Of a stretch of DNA of 64,000 nt, positions 33,719-42,627 are shown in pieces (the first letter of the stretch is position 1; the number at the start of each line of letters is the position of its first letter). A program made the translations under genes and the position numbers. The stretch is from Bradyrhizobium sp. Arg816 (lineage in GTDB: Bacteria > Pseudomonadota > Alphaproteobacteria > Rhizobiales > Xanthobacteraceae): assembly GCF_029989365.1 (NCBI RefSeq), contig NZ_JAPRAQ010000026.1, forward strand, positions 62,001 to 126,000. Reading direction: 5' to 3'. The notes under the pieces are model-generated. The model did no database searches, was not told the DNA's origin, and was given only the letters and a program-made list of their open reading frames with translations.

Positions 33719-35272
33719 ATGGCTGAGCCAGACGGCACTTTTCGTCTATTGGGAAATTCCGCTTGGAATGCGGCGGCCTTTGTCATCGGTGTTGGCTTGA
33801 ATCTGATGATCCTGCCGTTCGTCGTCTTCCGGCTGGGCCTCGCCGCGTTTGGCGTCGCCGGTCTGGTGATGGCCTGTCTCGCGCCCGCTCTGGCATTCAG
33901 CAATGCCCTCGCATTATCGACCGCGCGTGAACTTGCCCACCGTCTGGCGCCGGCCGAACGCGACGATGCCCGACGTTTCTTCGCCACGGCGTTGCTACTT
34001 GCCGTCGGGATCGGCGGGCTGATCGTGATCGGCTTTGTCGCGGCTGGGCCGCCACTCGCGCGCCTTGCGTTTCATCTGAACGGCGACAGTGCCAACGATC
34101 TCGGACGCGCTTTTGCCCTGGGTGCTGTCGGGTGGCTGTGCCAGTGCCTTTCGGCGGTGTTTCTCACGCTGTTCACAGCGCGCCAGGATTATCGGCGGAT
34201 TTCCTCGATCAACATTACCAGCGCCGTCGTCGCGACGGGCTCGATGGTAGTGCTGATCCCGTCCTGGCCGCAGGCGTCGACGTTTCTAGGCTGCCAGGCG
34301 CTGGGCTTTGCGACAGGCCTGCTGATGGTGTTCGTGCTGTCGCGTCTGCGGCTCGGCGAATGGCTGGCGCGTCCAGCGCTTCATCGCGGCCCGCTTGGCG
34401 ATCTCGTCAATGTGGGATCCTGGCAACTCGCCGCTCAAGGTGGGGGGTTGCTCTCCGGGCAGGTGGATCGATACCTGCTTGGCGCGCTGTTGCAGCCGCA
34501 GTTTGTCGGATTTTATACCATCGCGCAGCGGCTCGAAGAGGCGATGTATATTGGCATCCTGAAAGTCGGCGAAATCTTGTTCCCGTATTTCAGCGCCTTG
34601 CAAAGAGAATCCAGCGATCGGAAAGCCGAACTGTTGTTCCGCTCCTCCTGGATCCTCAACGTGCTTGCGGCGAGCGTCCTCGGGGCCCTGGTTCCGGTGG
34701 CCGGCCCGCTGCTTTATCTATGGACTGGCCCGGAAGTGGCTGCTGAAGCCCAGCGGGTGTTGGTCGTGCTCGCGATTGCCGGCATGCTTGGATGCAGCGC
34801 CAACGTCTTCGCATTCTATCTTCTGGCGCACGGCCAGTCCCGCTCCATTGCATTGATCTCGCTGGTGACAGCGGTGTTTACCGTGGCCACCAGCGCAATC
34901 GCGCTGCCCTATTTCGGATGGCAGGCAGCAGGCTGGAGCGCCTGCGTCGGCATGAGCGCCCAAATCGTCACGACCATCCTGCTGCTGCGACGAAGTTTCA
35001 GCATCGCCGGCATGTGGTCGCGCGTCGCCCATTTCGTATTGCTGCCGCTCGGAACCGGCATCGCGACCGCCCTTGCCTTGCGATATGCGCTTCGCGACGC
35101 GTTATTCGACCATGTGTCGCCCTGGTGGTATGTGGGGGGCCTTTATTGCGTTGCGGCCGCCATTATTTTCGTCGTCGTAGTTACGGTTTCGCGGGTTGGC
35201 CCGCACGGCGCCGCCTGCTGGCGGGATTTGCGCGTCATCGCCACTCGTTTCTTACCTGTGAGGGCTACGTAA
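33719..35272 (+). CDS. Polysaccharide flippase (Wzx/MATE-like)
   Basis: The 517-residue protein has 12-14 predicted membrane helices, starting with a polar RLLGNSAWNAAAFVIGVGLN segment as in Wzx proteins, and continues with GGLLSGQVDRYLLGALLQPQ and FVGFYTIAQRLEE, the most conserved stretch of the polysaccharide-transport superfamily. It would flip lipid-linked repeat units to the periplasm, where a Wzy-like protein (possibly the one at 27673) polymerises them. The stop is two bases before the AsnB-like start. Confidence 0.85.
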   Translation: MAEPDGTFRLLGNSAWNAAAFVIGVGLNLMILPFVVFRLGLAAFGVAGLVMACLAPALAFSNALALSTARELAHRLAPAERDDARRFFATALLLAVGIGGLIVIGFVAAGPPLARLAFHLNGDSANDLGRAFALGAVGWLCQCLSAVFLTLFTARQDYRRISSINITSAVVATGSMVVLIPSWPQASTFLGCQALGFATGLLMVFVLSRLRLGEWLARPALHRGPLGDLVNVGSWQLAAQGGGLLSGQVDRYLLGALLQPQFVGFYTIAQRLEEAMYIGILKVGEILFPYFSALQRESSDRKAELLFRSSWILNVLAASVLGALVPVAGPLLYLWTGPEVAAEAQRVLVVLAIAGMLGCSANVFAFYLLAHGQSRSIALISLVTAVFTVATSAIALPYFGWQAAGWSACVGMSAQIVTTILLLRRSFSIAGMWSRVAHFVLLPLGTGIATALALRYALRDALFDHVSPWWYVGGLYCVAAAIIFVVVVTVSRVGPHGAACWRDLRVIATRFLPVRAT

Positions 35273-35274
35273 CC

Positions 35275-37107
35275 ATGTGCGGGATTGCTGGCATCCTCAA
35301 TATTCGCGGCAACCCGGTCGATCCCGCGGAAATTTCGCGACTGACGAACCTGCTTGCGCATCGCGGCCCTTTTGGCGAGGGAACCTGGTTCAGCGCCAAC
35401 CGAAACCTGGCTTTCGGCCACCGCAGGTTGGCGATCATCGATCCCGGCGAGGGTGGCTTTCAGCCTATGGTATCCTCGGACGGTCGTCATGTGATCGTGT
35501 TCAATGGCGAAATCTACAATTTTCTCGAGCTTCGGCGCGAGCTAGAGGCCCAGGGCGCGGTCTTTCGCAGCCAGTCCGACACCGAGGTCATTCTCGCCTC
35601 GTGGCGGGCGTGGCAGGAGGGCATGTTGTCGCGCTTCAACGGAATGTGGGCGCTGGCGATCTTCGATACGGAGACGGAGGATTTATTTCTTGCGCGCGAC
35701 CGCTTCGGTATCAAGCCGCTGTTGTATTCGTGGTCGCCGGAGCGCTTTGTTTTCGCATCCGAGCAACGCGCGCTGGTGCGAAGCGGCCTGATCGACACCG
35801 CGCTGGATGTCGATGTCGCACGGCGAGTGTTGATCGATGCTTTCGGGGTGGAAGGAAGCGAACGGACGCTCTGCCGGGAGGTGCGCCGCCTGCAGGCTGG
35901 TCACTGCATGTGGCTTCGTCACGGGCGATTGGAGATCCGGCGCTGGTGGCGCACCGTGGATCATCTGCCGGAGGTGCCGGCCACCGAGGGCGAGCGCGTC
36001 GAACGCTTTCGCGAACTGTTCCAGGATGCGGTCGCACTGCGGATGCGCAGCGATGTGCCGATCGGAACATGTTTGTCAGGCGGGTTCGATTCGTCAGCCG
36101 TGATCTGCACCATGGCGGCGCACGAAAAAGCCGGCATGGGACCGCGCGACAATGCCTCCTGGCGCCACGCCTTCGTTGCGACCTTTCCCGGCGCGATCAA
36201 TGATGAGCGACCTATGGCCGAGGAAGCCGCCGCCTGGGCCGACGTCGCTCCGTCGTTCCTTGAAATAGGTCGCAACAACGCGCTCGCCGATATCGACCGA
36301 ATTTTGGACGACAATGACGACGTCTATATCGGGCTGCCAAGCGCGGCTTGGTTGATTTATCAGGAGCTCAGGCGCCAGAACGTGACGGTATCGCTGGATG
36401 GCCACGGCGCGGACGAGTTGATGGGAGCCTATCTCCAGGAGGGGAAATCGATGGCGTTCTGGGCCAGAAATACGCTGGCGGGGCTGTCGTCCAATTCGGC
36501 AATGGCCAGACGCGGTGTGGATTTGATGCGGGCGATGATGATCAAGCGACAGCGGCATTATTTTTTGCGCGGCGGTATGCGCGGTATCCCGGCTCAGCTC
36601 AGCCTGGTCGGCGAGGACGACATGCTGCCGCGCCATTGGGGATCATTGAACCAGCGCCTCTATCGAATGTTCCACGCCACCGTGTTGCCGACGATTCTGC
36701 GGAATTTCGATCGCCTTTCGATGGCGCACGGAATAGAGGTCCGGATGCCGTTCATGGACTGGCGTTTGGTGACCTATACGATGGCTTTGCCGGATTCCAG
36801 CAAGTCATCCGACGGCTATACTAAGGTCATCGCACGGCGCGCGATGGCTAATCAGATGCCGGAGTCCATCCGCATGGGACGCCGCAAAGTCGGCTTCAAT
36901 TCGCCAATGCCGGAGTGGTTGAACGGGCCTCTTGCCGGCTGGACCAGTGATCTGCTCGATCGACAGGTCCCGGCATTCGCCGAACTGGTGGACGAGACCG
37001 ACCTGCGGAAGACCGTCACACGCCTGACGTCTTCCAAAACCTGGGATTGGGAAACGGTCGGACGAATCTGGCCGTATCTGAACATGAAGTGGATGCTGGC
37101 GAGGTAA
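35275..37107 (+). CDS. Glutamine-hydrolysing asparagine synthetase-like amidotransferase
   Basis: The 610-residue protein has a class II glutaminase domain beginning MCGIAGILNIRGN (Cys2 nucleophile exposed after Met removal), with FNGEIYNFLELRREL and SDTEVILASW, and a C-terminal synthetase domain with the PP-loop CLSGGFDSSAV. In polysaccharide loci, AsnB-like enzymes amidate uronic acids; WbpS in Pseudomonas O-antigens is the precedent. Since the operon makes a diacetamido-uronic acid, amidation of its carboxylate is the most attractive role, but true asparagine synthesis cannot be excluded. Confidence 0.85.
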   Translation: MCGIAGILNIRGNPVDPAEISRLTNLLAHRGPFGEGTWFSANRNLAFGHRRLAIIDPGEGGFQPMVSSDGRHVIVFNGEIYNFLELRRELEAQGAVFRSQSDTEVILASWRAWQEGMLSRFNGMWALAIFDTETEDLFLARDRFGIKPLLYSWSPERFVFASEQRALVRSGLIDTALDVDVARRVLIDAFGVEGSERTLCREVRRLQAGHCMWLRHGRLEIRRWWRTVDHLPEVPATEGERVERFRELFQDAVALRMRSDVPIGTCLSGGFDSSAVICTMAAHEKAGMGPRDNASWRHAFVATFPGAINDERPMAEEAAAWADVAPSFLEIGRNNALADIDRILDDNDDVYIGLPSAAWLIYQELRRQNVTVSLDGHGADELMGAYLQEGKSMAFWARNTLAGLSSNSAMARRGVDLMRAMMIKRQRHYFLRGGMRGIPAQLSLVGEDDMLPRHWGSLNQRLYRMFHATVLPTILRNFDRLSMAHGIEVRMPFMDWRLVTYTMALPDSSKSSDGYTKVIARRAMANQMPESIRMGRRKVGFNSPMPEWLNGPLAGWTSDLLDRQVPAFAELVDETDLRKTVTRLTSSKTWDWETVGRIWPYLNMKWMLAR

Positions 37108-37116
37108 GCGTAACCA

Positions 37117-38205
37117 ATGCGGTTATTCCAGAATAGCGGTCTCTATCCGTCCTATTTGAGACGCCTGAATCAGCTTGCAGCGGGAGCCCGGGGTTTCGCG
37201 GAGCGGCGCCGCGTCTTTCTGGATGACCGGTTTGGCGCCCTGCATTTCCTCAAACCGGTACTCGGCGACGCGCCGGAGGCCTTCTTCACCAATGCTGACG
37301 ATGAAACCCTGCAGCGTCATTGGGCGCGTGAGCAGGGAATTCAGGGCAAGTCGTCGCTAGAGACCATATTGCTCGCCCAGATCGAGCATCACCGCACCGA
37401 GGTATTTTATAATCTCGATCCCGTGCGCTATCCGAGTGCATTCGTACGCAAGCTTCCAGGCTGCGTCAAAAAAACACTCTGCTGGCGGGCTGCGCCGTCG
37501 GGAAAGGCCGACCTGACGGCTTACGGTGCCGTCCTCGGCAACTTTCCCTCGATCCTGGATTCCTGGCGCCGCGCCGGCTGTCGCGCCGAGATTTTTTTTC
37601 CCGCGCTCGACCCGCTCATGGAAAACTATGGTCACGGCGATCGCCCGATTGACGTGCTTTTTGTGGGAGGCTATTCGCGGCATCATACCGCGCGGGCAAA
37701 GACGCTCGAGCAGGTGGCCAATTTAGCCGATACCCACCGGATCGTCTATTGCCTTGACTCTTCACGGCTGACATGGCTTGCGGAGAGCGCGCTCGGCAGC
37801 CTGCTGCCGTTGAAAAAGCATCGGCGTCCCCAGGCCATTGCCAGCATCGCACAACCGCCGGTATTCGGGAAATCGCTTTACGAGCTTCTCGGATCGTCGA
37901 AGATCGTGCTGAATGGTGCCATCGACATGGCGGGGAGCGATCGCGGCAATATGCGTTGCTTCGAGGCCATGGGCTGCGGCGCGTTGCTTTTGTCCGACGC
38001 CGGCAGCTATCCAGACGCAATGACAGCGGGCCTGACTATGGAAGTTTATACATCCTCGGAACAGGCCACTGAAATCGTTTCCAAGTGTCTGGAAAGTTGG
38101 CCGGGATCGGTCGAGATGGCCGCTCGGGGACGGAGCCAGATGTCGGCGGCCTATGGTAAGGCTGCGCAATGGGAACGATTTGTCGATATCGTCGCACGGA
38201 TCTAG
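37117..38205 (+). CDS. Glycosyltransferase-like protein (GT-B fold, CgeB-like C-terminus)
   Basis: The 362-residue protein follows the AsnB-like gene by nine bases. Its second half looks like a GT-B nucleotide-binding domain: PIDVLFVGGYSRHHTARAKT, then ELLGSSKIVLNGAIDMAGSD, RGNMRCFEAMGCGALLLSD and a final helix. The NMRCFEAMGCGALLL segment is the usual sugar-nucleotide site of GT1_2/CgeB-like transferases. The first half is unlike any family I recognise. Transfer of one residue in repeat-unit assembly is inferred from position. Confidence 0.75.
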   Translation: MRLFQNSGLYPSYLRRLNQLAAGARGFAERRRVFLDDRFGALHFLKPVLGDAPEAFFTNADDETLQRHWAREQGIQGKSSLETILLAQIEHHRTEVFYNLDPVRYPSAFVRKLPGCVKKTLCWRAAPSGKADLTAYGAVLGNFPSILDSWRRAGCRAEIFFPALDPLMENYGHGDRPIDVLFVGGYSRHHTARAKTLEQVANLADTHRIVYCLDSSRLTWLAESALGSLLPLKKHRRPQAIASIAQPPVFGKSLYELLGSSKIVLNGAIDMAGSDRGNMRCFEAMGCGALLLSDAGSYPDAMTAGLTMEVYTSSEQATEIVSKCLESWPGSVEMAARGRSQMSAAYGKAAQWERFVDIVARI

Positions 38206-38258
38206 GCATGCTGGCGCGGACACGACATCAATGTTGACAAGATAATTAGGGTTTGACG

Positions 38259-39098
38259 ATGAGAACGGACAATCTGGCCCAGGGGATCAAGTGGTTGCTC
38301 GACGGCGCCGCCGCGCCCGTATTCAAGATGCGACCGCGGCCCTTTGGTCCGGGTTATCAGACGGTGAAACGCCGGATCATAACGTCGGCGGTCGACGGCG
38401 GCCTGCTTCGCGACGGCGATGACTTGCCACCCGGCTACGGCGTCGCCATGGACGAGCGGGTTGTTGAATACCCGTGGGTGTTCGCCCGGTTGGCTAATGT
38501 CGGCAAAATGCTCGATGCCGGATCGACCTTCAATCACGACTTTCTTCTGGAACGGCCGCCGTTGCGGGGCGCTGATCTCACGATCATGACGCTGGCACCT
38601 GAAAAGCGCTGTTACTGGTACAACGGCTATTCATATGTGTTCGGCGATCTCAGGAAAACGATGTTTGCCGATCATGCCTTCGATACCATCGCCAGCATTT
38701 CAACCATTGAGCATATCGGCCTGAACAACACGATGCTCTACACGGGAGATCCCGCAGATACGGAATCCGATGAGAACGGGTTCGTTCCCGCGGTGAAGGA
38801 ATTCAAGCGTATCCTCAAGCCCGGCGGCACCTGCTTCATTTCGGTGCCTTTCGGCAAGCGAGACAATCTCGGCTGGTATCAGGTCTTCGACCTTGCCATG
38901 ATCCAGAAGATCGTCGAGACATTTGCCCCGGTTGCGCACCAAATCGATTACTTCGGTTACTCGCTCGATGGCTGGTCCCGAAAGTCCGCGCATGCCCTGG
39001 CGAGTGCCACCGTATATGACGTTCACACGGGTAAGGGATGGAGCACTGACCTGGCGGCATCGTCGCGTGCCGTGGCGTGCCTGCAGTTGACCGCATGA
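38259..39098 (+). CDS. Class I methyltransferase-like protein of a polysaccharide locus
   Basis: The 279-residue protein has a methyltransferase-like core: VGKMLDAGSTFNHDFLLERP replaces the usual glycine-rich SAM loop, and DTIASISTIEHIGLNNT and KRILKPGGTCFISVPFG correspond to later motifs. The altered first motif (DAGSTFNH rather than DxGxGxG) is seen in a subgroup found in O-antigen clusters, so SAM binding is plausible but not certain. The ATG at 38259 is preferred to a TTG two codons before. It ends with a 4-bp overlap into the acyltransferase gene. Confidence 0.75.
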   Translation: MRTDNLAQGIKWLLDGAAAPVFKMRPRPFGPGYQTVKRRIITSAVDGGLLRDGDDLPPGYGVAMDERVVEYPWVFARLANVGKMLDAGSTFNHDFLLERPPLRGADLTIMTLAPEKRCYWYNGYSYVFGDLRKTMFADHAFDTIASISTIEHIGLNNTMLYTGDPADTESDENGFVPAVKEFKRILKPGGTCFISVPFGKRDNLGWYQVFDLAMIQKIVETFAPVAHQIDYFGYSLDGWSRKSAHALASATVYDVHTGKGWSTDLAASSRAVACLQLTA

Positions 39099-39670
39099 AC
39101 GTCGATTATCTAATCCAGCGACTTATCGGGCGCGCAACCTGCCGGCTGCAACAGAACGCGGTGCTTGGCTCCAGGGCAAGGATCAGGAATATTCGCGGCG
39201 ATTCGGATAAGATTACGGTCGGCCAGCACTCCCGGATTTTGGGCGAGCTATTGACCTTCGCGCATGGCGGCGAAATCAGCCTTGGCGAATGGTGCTATGT
39301 CGGCGAGGGAAGCCGGATCTGGTCCGCGGCTTCCATCATCATCGGCAATCGCGTCCTGATCTCGCATTCCGCGAACGTGTTCGACAATCTGACCCACCCG
39401 TTGGGGGCGGCGGCGCGGCACCAGCAGATTAGGCAGATTTTCTCTCATGGCCATCCTCGCGACATTTCGCTTGACGAAAACCCGGTCCGGATTTGCGATG
39501 ACGCCTGGATTGGTGCAGGAGCTATGGTCTTACGTGGCGTGACCGTGGGCGAGGGTGGCGTTGTCGCCGCCGGGGCTGTGGTCACCAAGGATGTTCCTGC
39601 GTTTTCCGTTGTGGCGGGCAATCCTGCCGTATTGATCAAGGAATTGCCCGCCGATGCCCGCCAATCCTGA
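39095..39670 (+). CDS. Left-handed beta-helix acyltransferase (hexapeptide repeat)
   Basis: The 191-residue protein has hexapeptide-repeat rungs: ISLGEWCYVGEGSRIWSAAS, IIIGNRVLISHSANVFDNLT, and a C-terminal IGAGAMVLRGVTVGEGGVVA followed by the usual FSVVAGNPAVLIKELP cap. The His in ISHSANVFDN corresponds to the catalytic-site region of the xenobiotic/serine acetyltransferase group. It probably O- or N-acetylates a sugar of the repeat unit. The ATG overlaps the TGA of the previous gene, and its end overlaps the next gene by 17 bp. Confidence 0.85.
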   Translation: MNVDYLIQRLIGRATCRLQQNAVLGSRARIRNIRGDSDKITVGQHSRILGELLTFAHGGEISLGEWCYVGEGSRIWSAASIIIGNRVLISHSANVFDNLTHPLGAAARHQQIRQIFSHGHPRDISLDENPVRICDDAWIGAGAMVLRGVTVGEGGVVAAGAVVTKDVPAFSVVAGNPAVLIKELPADARQS

Positions 39671-40505
39671 AATCACCACTTGGGAAAATGCGGTCGTCTG
39701 GCTTCGCAATCAGCCGGACCAGCGTCAGCTCGTGCTGGACGCGTTTTATGATGATCCCTTGATCGCCGCGGCCAAACGTTACTTCGCCGGCGACGAATGG
39801 CAGGCGGTTTCAAAGTTGCTGCGGGACCGCACCGGCCGGGCCCTCGACGTTGGCGCCGGGCGCGGCATCGCCAGCTACGCCCTCGCGCGGGAGGGGTTTG
39901 CAGTCACCGCGCTCGAACCGGACCCCAGCGCCATCGTCGGAGCGGTGGCGATCCGGACGCTGGCCGCCGAGGCCAACCTGCCCATCGAAGTCGTCGAGGA
40001 ATTTTCCGAACGCCTGCCATTCGACGAGAGCGCGTTCGATGTCGTATTCGCCCGAGCTGTGCTGCACCACACCCGCGACCTCGACAGCGCCTGCCGTGAA
40101 ATGTTTCGCGTGCTTCGTCCAGGCGGAATTTTCATTGCAGCGCGCGAGCACGTGATCAGCAAGGAAGCCGATCTCGGGCAGTTCCTCGATCAGCATCCGC
40201 TGCATCACCTCTATGGGGGCGAGCATGCGTTTCTTCTCGATCGCTATACCGGTGCACTGCGCGGAGCCGGGTTTGAGCGGGTAGAGATTCTCCCGCCATT
40301 GCAGAGTCCGATCAATCTGTTTCCCTATACGATCGATACCCTGCGAGCCGCTGTTGTGGAAAAGCTATCGCGGAAAATTCCCGCCGGTCCATTGTGGCGC
40401 GCCGCGTTGGGTTCCAAGGCCGTCTTCACGTCGCTGCTGTCGGTGGCGGAACGATTCGATAATCGTCCGGGCCGACTTTATTCATTTGTCTGCCACAAGG
40501 CGTAA
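39654..40505 (+). CDS. Class I SAM-dependent methyltransferase
   Basis: The 283-residue enzyme has RALDVGAGRGIASYALAREG (SAM loop), VTALEPDPSAIVG (acidic end of beta 2), AFDVVFARAVLHHTRDL and MFRVLRPGGIFIAAREHVIS, a textbook Methyltransf_11 layout. A roughly 55-residue N-terminal cap and a C-terminal SPINLFPYTID segment are extra. It lies in the middle of the operon, so methylation of a sugar hydroxyl or of a lipid-linked intermediate is likely. Confidence 0.88.
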   Translation: MPANPEITTWENAVVWLRNQPDQRQLVLDAFYDDPLIAAAKRYFAGDEWQAVSKLLRDRTGRALDVGAGRGIASYALAREGFAVTALEPDPSAIVGAVAIRTLAAEANLPIEVVEEFSERLPFDESAFDVVFARAVLHHTRDLDSACREMFRVLRPGGIFIAAREHVISKEADLGQFLDQHPLHHLYGGEHAFLLDRYTGALRGAGFERVEILPPLQSPINLFPYTIDTLRAAVVEKLSRKIPAGPLWRAALGSKAVFTSLLSVAERFDNRPGRLYSFVCHKA

Positions 40506-40507
40506 AC

Positions 40508-41434
40508 ATGACGACGTGGATCACGGGCGCCAACGGCTTCATCGGTCGACACCTGGTGCGCGTGTTAGCTGACCAGGGCCATGCCGTACATGGCATTGGT
40601 CACGGCGCCATCAATGAACCCGAACGGCAGCGCATCGGTCTCGGGCAGTGGCTGAACGGGGAAATCGAGGCGGCCAATCTCAACACGCTGGCCGGCGAAT
40701 CCGGGCTGCCGTCCACGATTTTCCACCTGGCTGGCGGATCCTCGGTCGGATTGTCGATCGCGCAGCCACTTGAGGATTTTTCGCGCACCGTCGCGAGCAC
40801 GGCCCGGTTGCTGGAATGGCTTCGCGGCTCGGCCCCCGGGTGCCGGTTGATTGTCGCGTCTAGTGCGGCGGTCTATGGCGCCCATCATGCTAGCGCGATT
40901 TCAGAGGATGCCGAAACGCAGCCGATGTCGCCATATGGCCATCACAAGCTAATTATGGAGCAGCTCTGCCGCAGTTACGCGATCTCGTTCGGCATCCGCG
41001 TGATCATCATCCGGTTATTCTCAGTGTACGGTCCCTCACTCCGCAAGCAGTTGCTCTGGGACCTCTGCTCCCGTCTAGCGCAAGGCCAGTGCGAGCTCGT
41101 CCTGGGCGGCACCGGCAACGAAGCGCGTGACTGGATCGATGTACGGGACGTCGTGCGGCTGCTTGCGGGGCTCGCACGGACTGACGGGATGCCCCTGAAG
41201 GTGCTGAATGGCGGCAGCGGTATCCCTACCAGCGTTGCCGAGATCGCCGATATGGTGACAAAAGCCTGGGGCGGCGATATCGCAGTTCGGTTTTCGGGCC
41301 TGGTCCGTGCGGGCGATCCCTTCAGCCTAGTCGCCGACGCGAGGGAGCTTTCCGCCATTCCCTTCAGTTGGCACATCCCGGTCCAGGACGGTATTACTCA
41401 GTATGTAAGCTGGTTCAAGGGGCAGGTCTATTGA
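40508..41434 (+). CDS. NAD-dependent epimerase/dehydratase (extended SDR)
   Basis: The 308-residue protein begins WITGANGFIGRHLVRVLADQ (NAD-binding GxxGxxG) and has the active-site pair VASSAAVYG and SPYGHHKLIMEQ (YxxxK), then RLFSVYGPSLRKQLLWDLCS and WIDVRDVVRLLAGLA, all of the UDP-hexose 4-epimerase/dehydratase family. The substrate cannot be settled from motifs alone; it could epimerise or reduce a nucleotide sugar used in the same repeat unit. It is two bases downstream of the methyltransferase and overlaps the next start by 4 bp. Confidence 0.85.
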   Translation: MTTWITGANGFIGRHLVRVLADQGHAVHGIGHGAINEPERQRIGLGQWLNGEIEAANLNTLAGESGLPSTIFHLAGGSSVGLSIAQPLEDFSRTVASTARLLEWLRGSAPGCRLIVASSAAVYGAHHASAISEDAETQPMSPYGHHKLIMEQLCRSYAISFGIRVIIIRLFSVYGPSLRKQLLWDLCSRLAQGQCELVLGGTGNEARDWIDVRDVVRLLAGLARTDGMPLKVLNGGSGIPTSVAEIADMVTKAWGGDIAVRFSGLVRAGDPFSLVADARELSAIPFSWHIPVQDGITQYVSWFKGQVY

Positions 41435-42627
41435 GCGACGCTCGCCCCATCCGGCTCGCCTTCACGTTAATTTCTCGCAAGGCTTGGGCGGGCGGCTACA
41501 ACTATCAACTGAACCTGTTCCACGCGCTTGCGAAATACTGCCCGGGCGCTATCACGCCCGTGGTGTTTGCGAGCGAAGCTCACGATGCTGGCGAACTCGC
41601 GCCTATCCGAAAGGTGCTGGGGGCCGAGACTGTTTGCTCGGTGCACTTCGATCGGCCTGCGCTGACCTCGTTGCTGCCGACCATGTTCGCTCAGGATCGG
41701 CGTGCGATTGCCAGCTTTCGCAACCACAAGATCGATGCGGTCTGGGAGAACGCCCGCTTCTTCGGATGGAAGTCTCCCTATCCGACGGTGGCTTGGATTC
41801 CTGATTTCCAACATCGGCAGCTGCCGCATCTGTTCTCTAACAATGCGAGACGACGGCGTGAATTGGGTTTTCAGCTGCAGGTCCTGTCTGGCCGCACCAT
41901 CATTCTGAGTAGCCGCAGCGCCGAGCGCGATTGCGTTTCTTACTATCCCCGGACGAAGGGCCGAACCGCCGTCGTGAGGTTCGCCAGCGAGCCTTCGGCC
42001 GAATTGCTCAAGCTGGATCCGGTAGAAGTGCTCCAGAAGTACGATCTGCCGAGAACGTACTTCTATGTCCCCAACCAGTTCTGGCGCCACAAGAACCACA
42101 GGATTGTCCTAGACGCGCTTTCATTGCTTGCGCAGCGAGGCGTTCATCCGGTTGTCGCTGCATCCGGCGGCGGTGATCCGAATGATCCGGTATATCTCGA
42201 TCAAATCGTGCATGAAGCGGCAGGCCGCGGCCTGGCACAGCAGTTCCGCTACCTCGGCATGATTCCGCTCGCCGAAGTCTATGCCCTTCTCCGTTCCAGT
42301 GCAGCGCTGATTAATCCATCTCGCTTCGAGGGCTGGAGCACCACGGTCGAGGAAGCAAAATCGTTCAGCGTGCCGATGATGCTGTCAGATATCGACGTGC
42401 ACCGTGAGCAGGCTGGAGAGCGCGCCCGCTATTTTGGCGCCGACGATGCCGCAGCTCTGGCCGCCCATTTGCAGGATTTCACGCACCCCGCGTTTGTGGT
42501 GCGCGAGATGAACGATCAGTTGGGCGGGCGGGTGCGGGAGTTCGCCGAGAGCTTCTCCTCGACCATTAAACGGGTCGTTCGAGCGCATCGATATGGACTG
42601 GGTCTGCTGGAGCGCGCACCGCCATGA
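41431..42627 (+). CDS. GT4-type glycosyltransferase
   Basis: The 398-residue GT-B enzyme has RLAFTLISRKAWAGGYNYQL at the N-terminus and, in the donor domain, TYFYVPNQFWRHKNHRIVLD, AASGGGDPNDP, RYLGMIPLAEVYALLRSSAA and INPSRFEGWSTTVEEAKSF with the ExxxxxxxE-like signature. I place the start at a TTG (41431) that overlaps the previous stop as TTGA and has AAGGGG eight bases upstream; an open frame further upstream lies inside the epimerase gene. It adds a sugar to the growing repeat unit; donor unknown. Confidence 0.85.
   Translation: MSDARPIRLAFTLISRKAWAGGYNYQLNLFHALAKYCPGAITPVVFASEAHDAGELAPIRKVLGAETVCSVHFDRPALTSLLPTMFAQDRRAIASFRNHKIDAVWENARFFGWKSPYPTVAWIPDFQHRQLPHLFSNNARRRRELGFQLQVLSGRTIILSSRSAERDCVSYYPRTKGRTAVVRFASEPSAELLKLDPVEVLQKYDLPRTYFYVPNQFWRHKNHRIVLDALSLLAQRGVHPVVAASGGGDPNDPVYLDQIVHEAAGRGLAQQFRYLGMIPLAEVYALLRSSAALINPSRFEGWSTTVEEAKSFSVPMMLSDIDVHREQAGERARYFGADDAAALAAHLQDFTHPAFVVREMNDQLGGRVREFAESFSSTIKRVVRAHRYGLGLLERAPP

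Noticed and set aside
34792..35274. Upstream extension of the AsnB-like frame
   Set aside because: It overlaps the flippase gene in another frame; Cys2 of the class II glutaminase must follow the initiator Met at 35275.
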